From positions 151,852,861 to 151,916,860 of the forward strand of contig NC_133122.1 in NCBI RefSeq assembly GCF_033568475.1: a DNA stretch of 64,000 nt, in the 5' to 3' direction. The translations under genes and the position numbers were made by a program. The DNA is from Henckelia pumila. Its lineage: Eukaryota; Streptophyta; Magnoliopsida; Lamiales; Gesneriaceae. The notes beneath the pieces were generated by a model. It saw only the letters and a program-made list of their open reading frames with translations, was not told the origin of the DNA and ran no database searches. This document shows positions 23,555 to 36,056 of the stretch, one piece after another; within the stretch, counting starts at the first letter, position 1; every line of letters starts with the position of its first letter.

Positions 23555-24795
23555 TCAATTTTACTAATTATTGTATTCACTTAAAGAAAATTAGCTATAG
23601 AACTCAAAAAAATTAGAGAGCTGGAAAACTACAATAATATTTACATATATATATATATATTTATATTTATATTCAATTTTACTAATTATTGTATTCACTT
23701 AAAGAAAATTAGCTATAGAACTCAAAAAAATTAGAGAGCTGGAAAACTACAATAATATTTACATATATATATATATATATGAATAATTATTTGTAAGTAT
23801 AACTCTTTGAATGTATAGATTGTGGAGCTTTTGGTTCATATGGATTGCGAAGGTTGCGAGAAAAGGATACGAAGAGCTATCTCTAAATTGGATGGCAAGG
23901 GTTTTGCCTCTACATCACCGTTCGGGTTTAAACCCAATTTTTGTCAAAAATTATTTATTAATTCCTTCTCATTTAATATATATATATATTTATTTTTAAA
24001 TTTCCATGATTTCCTGTTAATTTTATATAAACAATAATATATATAATCATCTTCAGGTTCATGCTTACACGTATATATTAATCAATGTATACAAATATAT
24101 ATATAATTAAAATTTTTATAATTATAATATCATCGGAAGAACTCACATGGTAAAAAAAATCTCGAATATTCGAATTGCTTTCTTTCTTTTCTTTTTTTTT
24201 TTCGTCAGAATTTGTAAACCCTAATGATGCTTCGGCAAACTAACCGTAGAAATAGTAGCACATATCTCATTGAGACGGCGTATCATATATCTTATATGTG
24301 ACACATATAATCTCGGTTTCATACTTATAATAAAAAATAATATTTTTAACATAAAAAGTAATATTTTTCATGAGTCGTTTGGTAAAAAAAATTCGTTTCA
24401 CAAAATTGTTCCCTCGGACCGTCTTATGAAAATTTCTGTTAATCGTGAAAACAATATATATATTATATAATGCAGGTGTCGATAGCTTAGAGATAGACAT
24501 GGACATGCAAAAAGTAACAGTGACGGGATACGTTGACAAGAGAAGAGTCCTAAAACTTGTTAGAAGAACCGGAAGAAAGGCCGAGTTTTGGCCATTTCCT
24601 TATGATTCTGAGTATTATCCTTATGCTGCTCAATATCTTGATGAGTCCAATTTCGTCTCCTCTTACAATTACTACACCCATGGACACAACGAGAGTGTGC
24701 ACGGCTACTTCCCCGATCTCCCGTACCAAACGATCGATGACATGATCACGTATAGTTTCAATGAAGAAAATGTTCATGCATGCACGATCATGTAG
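23223..24795 (+). CDS. Heavy-metal-associated isoprenylated plant protein (HIPP), 3 exons
   Basis: Predicted exons are 23223-23273, 23819-23894 and 24476-24795, giving 148 residues. Exon 1 encodes a short start (MFGGCFKLQAPISNAIS). Exons 2 and 3 encode one HMA domain: IVELLVHMDCEGCEKRIRRA with the metal site M-x-C-x-x-C at residues 25-30, then DSLEIDMDMQKVTVTGYVD. A tyrosine-rich middle follows (WPFPYDSEYYPY), and the last four residues, CTIM, form a CaaX farnesylation box. This is the layout of HIPPs similar to Arabidopsis HIPP30 (recalled, not searched), which bind metal ions and attach to membranes through the lipid. Intron 2 appears to start with GC rather than GT (GATG|GCAAGG). A GT donor 7 bases later would add Lys-Gly and stay in frame. 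Intron 1 contains a 118-bp tandem duplication and TA repeats. Confidence 0.9.
23541..23776. repeat. 118-bp tandem duplication, two copies, in HIPP intron 1
   Basis: The segment beginning ATTTATATTTATATTCAATT at 23541 recurs at 23659 with essentially no differences, each copy ending in a TA microsatellite. The near identity suggests a recent event, probably through slippage or unequal exchange at the TA runs. A short CA microsatellite lies just outside it at about 23319-23341. Confidence 0.85.
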
Positions 24796-26954
24796 GGGAG
24801 ATTAATGTCCACATTAATTGCTTATGTAAGTTATGTTTTCTGCTTGTCTTCATCTAACTTGTCAAAGTTGAATCATAGTCTGATAACTTCCTTTTCGTTG
24901 GTTTTCAGTCCTATTACGCCAACTGCTGATGTTGCACCAAAAACTTGCTGACGTACGTGTTTAACACCACGCAAACACTTTGACGAAATAATAATAAAAA
25001 CCAACAAAAAACAAAGTTACATGACTAAAACTCAACTTTGGCAAATTAAAAGAATAAAACAGAAAACATGACAATTTACAAGACTAAAATTATTGTTCCC
25101 TAGGTTATCTGGTGTGTATGTGAGTTGTAGCATGACTTGAGATCCTCTCTTATAAATAAAAATCTACTTTAGGAATACATTTCGTTTAGAATGAAAGTTG
25201 TAAACAAGGACGACGACCAAGGTAATAGCTAGCTAGCTGGTTTCCTATCATGATATTGTGCATGCACAATCGTCTACAATACAACATTAATTTCAATATT
25301 GTACTCTATAGGTTGTATATATTTAGCTTAAGATATTTAAAGATAAGTAATAATGATATCATATATACCGTCAAAAAAACTAATGATATCATATATACCC
25401 CAAACTCAAAATATGGAGAATAAGAAAAACAAGGCCGTTCATCAGTATTATAATAATTATTATTATTTACATGATCATCATATTCAAAATGTTACATGCA
25501 TTTATTGATCTCCAGATTCTCATATATTAACATTATCATAATTACAAATAAAATACTATCTAAAAATCATTGCCACCAATGAAAACATCGATCATTGTCA
25601 CTGATTAGTATACGTCATAAACTTTGTATTCCAACTTCAAGTATATTATAGGGACTTGCATGCATGTATAGGTAAAAGATATATTCCATAATGAGCTCAT
25701 AGTTTTCGAATAATTAAAATTGCGCACGCAGTAGGGACCCATTAAACTATTTTCAAATTGTTATAATTAGCTAATTTATTCATGAATGTCTCGGATTCTG
25801 TATACAAAATCAATCATAATCATGTGAACCTGCCTTTGTTCTTGCAAACATGATTACAAGTTAGCAATAAATTTATGTTTATGACAATCTGAAGGGCAAA
25901 TCACCCCACGACAATAAATACATATATCAAATCTGCATAAATATATAATGACAGGAAAAGGATCCAAGAATCGCCACGCGCGTGCCTATGGCTCAGTGGT
26001 TATAATGTGGTATGTATCAAGTGTCCAAAAAGGGGTCCAAGAACCATAACAGAGAATTAAGTAAGGAAATAAGAGGGAGAAGAAAATTGTCAAAATGATC
26101 ATCTAAGTTGACCTATTTTGAATTTTAGTTTTATTTTTTAAAAAAAAAATTTTAATTTGTGCTTTGATCTATTAAGTAGTAAAAAATTTGGATGTTAGTT
26201 GGTTCTTTTTTTATTTTATTTATACTTTTGATCATATTAATTTTCGTAGAGTGTTGATCGAAGCGACTAATGGATTTGGTAAATTCTCTCCCACCTAGCC
26301 TCAGCTATAACATTATTGAAATGCATATATAACGTAAGAAATGAGTAGCATCAATCAATATCAATAATTGTGCACATATTAAAGTTTGGATTAAAATACT
26401 AATGAATGACCCCCATTGAGTTGGCAAAAGAAAAACCCATTTATTTTTCTTTTTTTCTAAAAAAAAAACTTGGGTTCTGCTGAAAAGCTTATGATCGAAT
26501 AAACTTCATGGTTTCTTCGGGGAAAATGGGTAGTTGTGGACGTGATCATAATTGAATCATGCATAAAAATTATTAAAATGCTTTGGTGAAATTATACTTT
26601 TGGGTTCCGTGTAATTCGTACTTTTTCTATTTTTATCACGTACTCGATCGGTCAAGTTACAATCTTAATCCACCAACTTGATTTTTTTTTCTTCTAATTT
26701 TAGTTTTTTTTTTTCTAAATTGAATGTTGATTTGATGCTGTGTCTAGAGCTAATTAACATTTTCCATTGTCATTTCATCATTTTTCGATGTTACGTTAGA
26801 ACAAAGTGAAAATGACTAAAAGTGAGAGCAGAAGTGAAAATTAGTGGATTAAAAATATGGATTCATTGACAACGTTTATATTATGAGATTATATTGATAA
26901 AAAATAGATAAATCAATATTAAATATGGAAAATAGGCAGAATATTTGGAATTAG

Positions 26955-26993
<39 letters not shown>

Positions 26994-27014
26994 GGACTGC
27001 ATATTAAGCTGAGC
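24796..27014. other. Intergenic DNA, no gene seen
   Basis: It contains the likely 3' UTR of the HIPP gene at its start, then AT-rich sequence. Near 25978 there is a tRNA A-box-like stretch (TGGCTCAGTGGTTA) without a B box. A TA microsatellite is at about 26959-26986. No ORF shows family motifs. Confidence 0.55.
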
Positions 27015-27027
27015 GCGTTATTGATGT

Positions 27028-27296
27028 TTTTTTTTTTTTTTTAAAGAAAAGAGTTGACCCCGAAGGGGACCCCATTCCACATGAGTCAGAGGCCCATTGA
27101 CTCATGCGGAGGATAAATTGAGGGATGTGCACGAGCGGCAGGAACCTGAAGGAGGGAGCACATGATCCAATCCCCAGAGCATACCCCCACAATATTTCAG
27201 CAGGAAATATGCTCCACACGAGGATCAAACCCGCAACGCTGGAGAATTTCTTCCCACGTCACCTCAGGCCTTACCAACTCGCCTATGCCCTTGTGG
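27028..27296 (-). mobile_element. tRNA-derived SINE, 269 bp
   Basis: Read on the minus strand it starts CCCACAAGGGCATAGGCGAG, with an A box (TAGGCGAGTTGG) and a B box (GGGTTTGATCC) at the usual spacing, and ends in a run of A (T-run at 27028-27042 on the plus strand). It is flanked by a perfect 13-bp duplication GCGTTATTGATGT at 27015-27027 and 27297-27309. The perfect duplication and full promoter suggest a young, whole insertion. It needs a LINE in trans for mobility. Confidence 0.92.
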
Positions 27297-27490
27297 GCGT
27301 TATTGATGTCTCTCATTGGTGTCGTGACGCATGCATTACCTAAGAATTAGTAGAATAGATAATTTCTAGCTTTGATGTACAGTAGTGCATCAATTTTTAA
27401 TAAAGTATTATTATTATTTCCTAAATATTGCAACATATTAAAGTAGTAAACGAGTAAAGGGATACATAAAATACAACACATGCAACTTCT

Positions 27491-27537
<47 letters not shown>

Positions 27538-27541
<4 letters not shown>

Positions 27542-27667
27542 TTGCTATGGTGAACAACCACCGTGAGCACTTCTGTGAACATCTACCCACGTGGCATTAA
27601 CCTATTGGATGCCACATCAGCGGTACTCACAGAAGTGCTCACGGTGGGTGCTCACCATAACAAAACT
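27538..27667. mobile_element. Palindromic MITE in a TA microsatellite (copy P4)
   Basis: A 130-bp near-palindrome with ends AGTTTTGCTATGGTGAAC and the complement of AGTTTTGTTATGGTGAGC. The stem includes CACCGTGAGCACTTCTGTGA. It is flanked by about 40 bp of TA on the left and about 20 bp on the right. It lies about 117 bp beyond the last WOX exon. Confidence 0.8.
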
Positions 27668-27783
27668 ATATATATATATATATATATAATGCATGGTAAC
27701 AACAAATTAAAAATTCTCTCCACCCTTATTTCCAAGAAAAAGAAAACTAGGAACCCCCAGAAGCAGGTTTCTTGCACTTGAGA

Positions 27784-29602
27784 TCAAGAATTTCTTGGAA
27801 CCTGAAAATAAATCGAAAGTTAATTAATCCAGATTATTAAAGTATTGTAGTACATGTGGTCACAGAGCTGCCAAGTATAAAATCCACCACATTCTTGGGG
27901 AGATTCTATATATGTTATTCTTATATTTGGTGATATTATATGTACACGAAAAATTACACGTTGAGTTATACGTTGCACTTGAAATTATATAATTATTCTT
28001 AATGTATTTTGAAAAGAGTTTTTTTTAAATTATAAAGTCAAGAGATAATTGTGTAATTTCATATTTAATGTGTAACCCAATGTATGTAACTCAATGTGTA
28101 TATGTACCATTTTCCTATAAGATTTCACCGATGTATATGCATGAGATTTTCAGATAATTATCTCATTTGAAAACAAAAAATATTTATGATCCTCATATAT
28201 ATATATATGTTTTTTGATTTTATTGAGTGAGATAATCACCCCTCAAAGTTCAATAAAAGCTAGCATGCAATTTGGAGATAGATTGATCATAGATACCATT
28301 TCCCATTTTATATATGTTTATGTTTGGTGCGTGTGAATATCACATGAATTAATACTAGCGAACACAATTTTCGAGGCAAAATTATTTTAATTTAAAAAAA
28401 AAATTAATAAATCATGAATATAATTCACCGAAAGAAAACATATTAAAAAAAAAAAAATTGCACGAATTGTGTATATTAATGAATGAATGGATATATTACC
28501 AGAAAATAGCTTTCACCATGCTGCAAGCTGTGCACCAGAAATCCATAGTCATTGACTTGCAATGGCATCCCTGACGAATGAAATAACACAAAATCTCCCC
28601 CAAACATCGCCTTAATGTCAAAAGCCCCCCTGCTCACATTTGTTGCCACCCCGTTTATAAATACCGTAATCACTCCTGAAATGTAATTAATTCGGAATAT
28701 ATTTAATTCAACAAAAAAAAAAACCCCGCCCCAAAAAAATCTAGAAAATCATATAAATGTATAATATATGTAAATTTATTGAACTAAAAAAAATACTCAA
28801 ACAAGTCATTTATATATATATTTCAAATTGCATTTGCAATTCCGGCGTGCATATAATTGAAAGAAAGCTAGCTAGGGTTTTCATGGGATGAAAAGTTTTG
28901 ATCTTCATCTTAATAATAATAATGACATGCATGAGATTTAATTTAATGTATAATTTGATCACAATTTCACTGCGAGCTAGATCGATGGTTGTGACAAGAA
29001 TTTTGAAAAAGAAACATATATTTAATTTATAGGGTTTGGGACATAATTAAGAAATATATAAATATAAATGTACCTGCAGAATAATATTGGTATTGCAGAT
29101 TTGAAGGATGGGAGGAGGTTTGGTCCAGTAGTGGTTGAAGTTGAAGGGCAGAAGAATAGGAGAAAAAATCATGAAAATTAATAATATTAGATGAGGAAGG
29201 GGCCTCGTCATGCACCAAGCTGCTGCAAGAGCTTGTCATATTGTCGACACAAAGATTAGAATTTGGTGCCACGGCGGCGGCTCTGTTGGGCTCTCCTTGG
29301 GCGAGGCTTGCCAGCTGGATTTGGCGGTGCCTACGGCGCAAGCGGGAGCGGCGATTCTGGAACCAGTAGAAGACATTGGCGTCGCCTACGGAGCCGAACT
29401 TCTCCAGCATCTTCCGGATCCTCACCGTCTCGTTCTTGGGTGGATTCACCATCCCGCTGTTGAATATGGATTCCAGGATCAAGATTTGTTCCGGCTTCGG
29501 CGTCCACCGCGACCGAACCGGCTCCTCATGTCTCTCATCCACGCCGACACTCGGAGGACGTGCGGCGGCAGTGCCTTGGGCTTGCGCTTGACTATAGTAC
29601 AT
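27784..29602 (-). CDS. WOX11/12-like: WUSCHEL-related homeobox transcription factor, WOX11/WOX12 type
   Basis: Predicted exons on the minus strand are 29602-29074, 28675-28500 and 27801-27784, giving 240 residues. The WUS-type homeodomain spans about residues 29-93, with [17 protein letters not shown] and [12 protein letters not shown]; the larger WOX loop is present and the recognition helix is intact. Exon 2 carries the C-terminal block [10 protein letters not shown]...LQHGESYFL, which is characteristic of the WOX8/9/11/12 clade; with EPVRSRW before the homeodomain, this points to WOX11/12. Exon 3 is only 18 nt and adds VPRNS and the stop; as I recall, related proteins end similarly. If intron 2 is retained, the protein ends VIYPFIH instead. 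In Arabidopsis and rice, WOX11/12 specify root founder cells in adventitious rooting. Bases 28676-29073 are intron 1. Confidence 0.9.
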
Positions 29603-29733
29603 GATGGCATATATATATATATATATATTTAGTTAAAAGTACTTAAGAGGGTGGAAATGCAAGAAAACGACGACTGCTTGGGATCGGAGTAATATTCCAT
29701 ATTCAAGGGTTTAATTCTTGGCTAGCTAGAGTA

Positions 29734-29742
29734 GTATTTAAA
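29734..29742 (-). promoter_or_regulatory. Possible TATA box of the WOX gene
   Basis: It reads TTTAAATAC on the minus strand, about 132 bases upstream of the ATG, in the less AT-rich stretch 29640-29760. A TA run at 29609-29630 between it and the ATG would be in the leader. This is a consensus match only. Confidence 0.35.
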
Positions 29743-29759
29743 GAGTAGATCGAGTAGGT

Positions 29760-30013
29760 GGGGCTATCAATATATTAATTCCTATACCATGTCGTATAAT
29801 ATTAATTGGAATAAATATTGGGACGACAAATATAAGAGTACTGGATGAATTAATATTCTATTTAATTTTATTTTATATATTTTTTAAACTTAGGGTCGCG
29901 TTTGTTATAATTTTGTCTTAAATTTGGGATTTTGCTATGTGTCGAATGGACTACAAAACATGAAACGTGAATTAATTAATCATTTTTTGAATAATGAGTT
30001 TAACATGCTGATC

Positions 30014-30075
<62 letters not shown>

Positions 30076-33000
30076 TTAAGTCTCATTTGTGTTGGCTACT
30101 TGGCTTGTGTCTAGTAAATCCAAAACACGTAAACATAATGGTATTACTTATTAGAGTACATAAGTACATAATAGGTCGATGTAGCGGAAATTATTTTTTG
30201 GGTTAGGTAAGTCTGCGATTTTGTAATTTTATTTTATTTTATTTTTTATGTTGTTAAATTTCAGTTTTAATCAACTTTTTTTTTTGCAATTTTATATTTT
30301 AAAAGTGACGTTGACGTGATATTGATGTGTGTAAAGTCATATCATCACAATATGACAAAATTAGAACACAAAAAAATATTGTTATCCCGAAAATGTATTA
30401 ATGGCTCGGATATTGTTTTCAACGCTTTAGCAACACAGCTAAAAGGAATATTGGCCTAAGTTGAAGAATTTAGAATTCAAGCCACGTGCAGAGATATAAG
30501 TTCCAAAGCTTAGAATGCTATCTTTAATTTAGTTTTTTCATAATTTTGATTGTTTTTTTTTGTATGACGTTCATGTTAATGTGTTTAATAACATATTAAT
30601 GCTCACTTTGAGACAACGACATGTTCTTTGCCAAACAGATTACTTATTTAACAAAAATTCAAGACTTCAATCCAATTTTGACGACTTGAGAGGATTTTTA
30701 TTGCGTCGTGTTCTTCTTATGCTGCCATTTTGGTAACCTCATGTGTTAGGAGCCGAAAACGTTGAACTCTGGTAATAATTTTCAAAAAATAAAAACAAAA
30801 AAGTGTTATTTGGTCATGTTAAAAATTATTTTGACATGCATAAATTCAACATAATCCACCCTTGAATTCTGGTCCTTGTTCGAGAAAATAAAAATATGAG
30901 TCGATATGGTATATTAAATCTGAAGGCCTCTTAATAATAATACTATTTATTCCCGTCAAAAAAAATAATAATACTATTTATAAAATTTTTTATTGGTAGG
31001 CCAACTTTACGAGCAAACTATAGCTTGAACTTCAGAAAAATGATTTCCACCAGATATCATAGTCAACCAACATTAATTAAATATTTATGAAAAAATACAA
31101 AAAATTTTGTGAGATTGTTTGGTTAATTTTATGAGATAGATGTCTTATTCAATTTGATTTATATATTACTTATATGGATCAAATTGATATGTCTAACGAA
31201 TAAATATCCATAATACGGTATCACGAAAGAATTACCTTGTAAAAATATGTTACATAATCCTATAATATTTAAAGATACATGTACTAATATAAATTATAAA
31301 TCATAATTATCAGTTAACACGTACTGAAGGATACATTATTCTACGTTCTGTAGCCATTATTATATGGTCCAACTTTTTTTTCCTGAGGGACATATATGGT
31401 CTAACTGAGTGACATGTTTTTTTTTTCTTGTAATATATAATGCAAAACTAGATTAATTAAAGTCATGCATAAAAAATAATTTTGAGTTCACCTTCCATGT
31501 AGAGGAAAAATAGCAAAATCAATTTCTGTAAATTAACTTTATTTGTTTTTAGTTATTTAAAATCTTTCCATCGGAATTCTGCTATGACACCAAATAGATG
31601 CAATAGCCAATATATATCCAACATACAACAGTATTGAAATTGAAAATAAATAAATAAATAAATAACTTTATTACACTAAAAATTGAAACATGACTGAATA
31701 TATTAAACTATTATCAAAATGTACAGTATAACAATTTTCTCATCCATTATCTTATACTAAATTAAATATTAAAGTTAAGTCTAATACAACGAATTTTAGA
31801 CTTTAGATTTCACAACTGAATTTTAACATTTATATTAAATTATCAGAAATAATTGCGGTAAAACACATCCAAACCATAATAGAGAATTTGTTTTACATGA
31901 AATCTTCCACAACCACTCCTTAATTCTTTACAGGATCTTTCGCACTTCTAATCCTCATATAAAATATTTTTAACTCTCTCTTAATCGAGAAGAAAGATAA
32001 CGATTCATCTTTATCTAATTTATAGATTCAGTTCGAAGACTATAACCTTCAACATGTCTCTTCAGCGTGGCCTTAATTTCAAAGCCTTCATTCCTTTAAT
32101 TAGAATCTCATCATTTTAATTAAGGGTTTTTACACGTTAAATTCTATACTTCATATAAATATCGAGTCGATTTTATAAATCATTTATTTGACTCAGTTAA
32201 ATTAGATATTATATAATACAATTGATGTTTAAATAAGTACGCCCATTTTAAAATCCCAAAAATATCCTTATTTATTTTTTGTTAGCACGAAAAAATTTAA
32301 ATACATGTAAAAAAAATTAATTACAAATAAAAATAAATTTGATTTTAAAATTTAATTTTTAATAAAAAAGAATTTATGAATAATCGACGGTACAATCACA
32401 TCGTGTCGAAGGACAATGATATATAATTATTATATATCAAAGATCGTCTTCCACCCACCTAGCTAATGTCAAAGAAAGGAGAAGTGGGCTACGTTTTCTG
32501 GGACGAAGTGCATGCAATTATTTGAGTGTGCATTTATTTCTTCTGACGTAACTTACGGTTTCACACTTCTGTATTTATTTTTATTTTTATATATTAAACG
32601 AACGGCCACCAAATTTTGATTAATTTATGCAACCATTAATTAACGTACAATAAATAAACCAGTCACAAGTAAATTTTCTGTTCGACGGTTTCTTAAATTT
32701 ATATATACGATTTAAAAAATTTATTTTTGGCATAAGGATAACTCTCCTATGAAATCATTTCACGGATATTTGTTTGTGAAATAAATTGACTCGATTCATA
32801 TATAAAATGGAAAGTATATTCATATATTTGACATAAAAGTATTACTTTTTTATTTGTCGTGTTGAATTAATAGGATATCGATAACAAAATTAACATGTGA
32901 GATAGTTTCACAATAGCTTTTGTGTTAGTGTAAAAAGTGATATTTTCATAATCGATTTAAATAAAATTAAAATATATATATCACAAAATTAATTCATATG

Positions 33001-34429
33001 ACCTTCTCATAAGTTTTTGTGAACCAATTATCGTGGCTTATATAAGAAACATGACATTAATTAATAGAATTGAATTTTATAGTTTTATATTGGCAAGTGG
33101 AACAATAATTCATGCTCAAATGGATTATTTTCTTAAATAAATATTTTTTATTAAATAATTATCCATCTTTTCAATGCCATTAATATTAGCATTAATGTTT
33201 TTTGTTGCTATTATTAATACAAAAATTTTAATTATTAATCTAAAATAATAATATTTTTCTTGTCAGAATTGTCTGTCCTTGTTTGCTTATGCTTCATTTA
33301 TAAGGCATATATAATTACAAACATTTACACATGCGTTTGCCCAAATAATAAATTAAATAATTAAACTTATGTGGACATATATGTTAATTACATCAACATG
33401 CATATTGTTGCCATTAATTAGTCGTTTTGTTTTCCTATCGAGAAATTATTGTAGCATGAGCATGAGTTGTTGGTTTGAAAAGTACCCACGAATTGTAGGA
33501 TATAGTTTAATTATTTATTATTTTGAAAATTTATAATTAGTTCGATTACCACATAATATTAAATTTATTTATCTTTTTACCAAAATGTGTTAGCTTGTAA
33601 GTCTAGGTCAAACTATAACCAAACTTCGTCTTTGGACACACGGGCAGAATATTTTGACGAAGGGATCGATATTTCATTTATGCTGTAAAAAGTTGCCTAC
33701 ATAAAGTTGTACAAGTTTGAAATGGCAAACCCAATAGTTCGTTTAAAAAAAATTATCTAGTTATGAAATTTGATATTTTAAGTTAGATATTATGATTTAT
33801 CAAATCTCATGATATATTGAATTTTATAATATAATAAAAAATTGAAAAATATAATTAATGTAAATATTGTTATACGATATATTGATCATATTTTTAACAT
33901 GATCTTTTATTATTTGTACTATACTATAGTATAATGTATTAGCAATGTTGAAAGTTTGATAAACCAACAATACACATCTTTTCAAATTACGAAAATATTT
34001 CATTTATTTAATAAAAAATGTCAGAAAACTTATTTCAGTAATTTGTATCTCATGTATAACTAACTTATCTTAACAAAGTATTTCTTCATAAATTTTTAAG
34101 CAATCATATTACTTATAACATAAAAAAATATTGTGAAACTAATTTTTAAATTTTAATTTTACTATAATCCCTAGATTTTCACACACATATATTATTTTGA
34201 TATTTCTGAACGCCTTATCTTGTTAGAATTAATCTCATGGTGGTCGACTGGTTGCAAGGGGTTTATGTGAACAATGTGAAAACATTTAACGCAGTACGTT
34301 TATCAAACACCCGAAAAATATGTGAAAAGACGTGAGCTACATGATTGATATGACATTCCCCAAGATATTCATGTGAACCTCCAACAGATGTCTAATTCAA
34401 CAAACGTCTATAATAATAATATATATATA
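29760..34429. other. Long AT-rich intergenic stretch, no gene seen
   Basis: The stretch was read in all frames. It has no ORF of note, no transposon end that could be paired and no RNA gene. A TA microsatellite of about 53 bp is at 30018-30071. The first kilobase is the distal promoter region of the WOX gene. Confidence 0.6.
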
Positions 34430-34560
34430 TATATAAGTTTATACAAATTATAGAAACTAGATGTCTTCTTACAAGCACACAAAATCGATTGAATATATAT
34501 AAATCGATTTTGCGTGCTTGTAAGAAGAAATCTAGTTTCTATGCTTTGTATAAACGTTTA
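34430..34560. mobile_element. Foldback MITE with AT-rich loop
   Basis: The left arm (about 34437-34490, containing CTTCTTACAAGCACACAAAA) pairs with the right arm (about 34501-34556) with few mismatches, around a short ATATATAT loop. TA repeats flank the left side only. The sequence is unrelated to the P1-P7 family. A stem of about 54 bp is longer and more regular than most plant microRNA precursors, so a foldback element is preferred. Confidence 0.65.
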
Positions 34561-35163
34561 GTTCTAACACGTGATGGAAAATGTTATATCTACAATGAGA
34601 AAAACATATTATATTACCTAATATTGTATTTGAAATTACATAAAATTATCCTTGTATTTTATTTGTAAAAACTTTTAAAAAATACATTTATAATAGTTTC
34701 TTAATTTTAAATATAACACGTAACCCAATATACAAACTCTTTGTATATATATAGCATAACCTCAACTGTCTTCTTCTTGAATCTTTGATCATCAAAGTGA
34801 TTTTAGCTTTTTGTCGCATGCGCCGATATCTTATATATTATATAGGAAACAAAAGTGAATATGTGCGTGCACAATACATACCCTCCAGGTCCCACGAGTT
34901 TAATATCCAGATGATAATGGATTTTAAATTATTTTTTTTATAAAATTAATAGCAAACAAAGAATATTTACGGAATTGAAGTAAAAATGACAAAATAAATA
35001 CAAGTTCAACTAAACAATGGAGTGAGATAGTGAATGGATAAGGGTTGACTTGACTGTAATTCGCATGCCTGATAAAAATAATATAAATTTTATATCATCT
35101 TCAATCAATTATACGTCTACAGACTGACATATTTGTTTGAGTTACCTATTTAACTTAATTTGA

Positions 35164-35299
35164 GAGAGTGATATTCCAAATGAGATAAGAGTTAGGTCGA
35201 TAAAATTAAATTATGAAATTATCTTTGCATCGAGAGTGATATTCCAAATGAGATAAGAGTTAGGTCGATAAAATTAAATTATGAAATTATCTTTGCATC
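35164..35299. repeat. Perfect 68-bp tandem duplication, two copies
   Basis: Copies at 35164-35231 and 35232-35299 appear identical and start GAGAGTGATATTCC. No function is seen. Identity implies a recent origin or an assembly duplication. Confidence 0.9.
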
Positions 35300-35705
35300 G
35301 ACATATATATCTATCAGCCCTATTGATGATTAATTACAAGGTATGAGGTGTTTTTTAATGGGTAGAATTGGTGGAGTAGGTTAGCTTTTGGATAATGATC
35401 TCAGACAAATTTGTCGCACATGATTTACTTAGTGAGTTTAGTTAGCTAATGTGGTTTACAAGTTACTACATTAGCCCGAAATCTTATCCAATATAATTGA
35501 AGAGCAGTGTTATCTTAAAAAAAAATACTTTAAGAGTGTCAAAATCGCTATTCGTCGTTGTTAAGATGCAGAGAACGATCGACGCATGATATTTAGATTA
35601 TTATTATATGATTAAAAAGATATTTTTGTAATATGCAAATGCGTCAACTATTTTTTAAAAAAAATTATGGAAGAGACCTTCGATCACCAATAGGGGTGGT
35701 TTGGT

Positions 35706-35808
35706 GGGGTTTTTTTATTTTTAGTGTAAATTAAATAATAAATTTCAAAAATAATGTAAAATTAAAAAAATTTTACAAATACCGTAAAACTCCAAATCTG
35801 ACAGCGGA
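35706..35808 (+). repeat. Left terminal inverted repeat of the MULE
   Basis: It begins GGGGTTTTTTTATTTTTAG and runs to CTGACAGCGGA. It matches the complement of 42637-42739 with a handful of differences. The promoter of the PMD gene is expected in or next to it. Confidence 0.92.
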
Positions 35809-35843
35809 TATTCAGTACACGTTGGCACCATCCGCCAACATTT

Positions 35844-35995
35844 GGAGCGGATGCTGCGTCGTGGCGTGGGGTTGTGCCACGCACGCAGCATCCGCTGCCA
35901 CTTGTAGCGGACGCTGCCACATTGGCAGCATCCGCTACAAGTGGCAGCGGATGCTGCGTGCGTGGCACAACCCCACGCCACGCAGCATCCGCTCC
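35844..35995. repeat. GC-rich perfect-stem palindrome inside the left MULE end
   Basis: Arms of about 73 bp that begin GGAGCGGATGCTGCGT and close around GCCACATTGGC, with a 2-base asymmetry. The unit GCAGCATCCGCT recurs several times. It stands out sharply from the surrounding AT-rich DNA. Confidence 0.9.
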
Positions 35996-36056
35996 ATTAT
36001 CATGCTCAATTATTCATTTGTTTCTGCAGAAATCATCGGCTTTTCTCTCCTTATTC

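Noticed and set aside
25955-26035. tRNA-like A box (TGGCTCAGTGGTTA) between imperfect direct repeats
   Set aside because: There is no B box, no cloverleaf and no tail; at most it is a shortened SINE head.
29210-29632. 140-residue plus-strand ORF opposite the WOX gene
   Set aside because: It is antisense to the conserved homeodomain and has no motif of its own.
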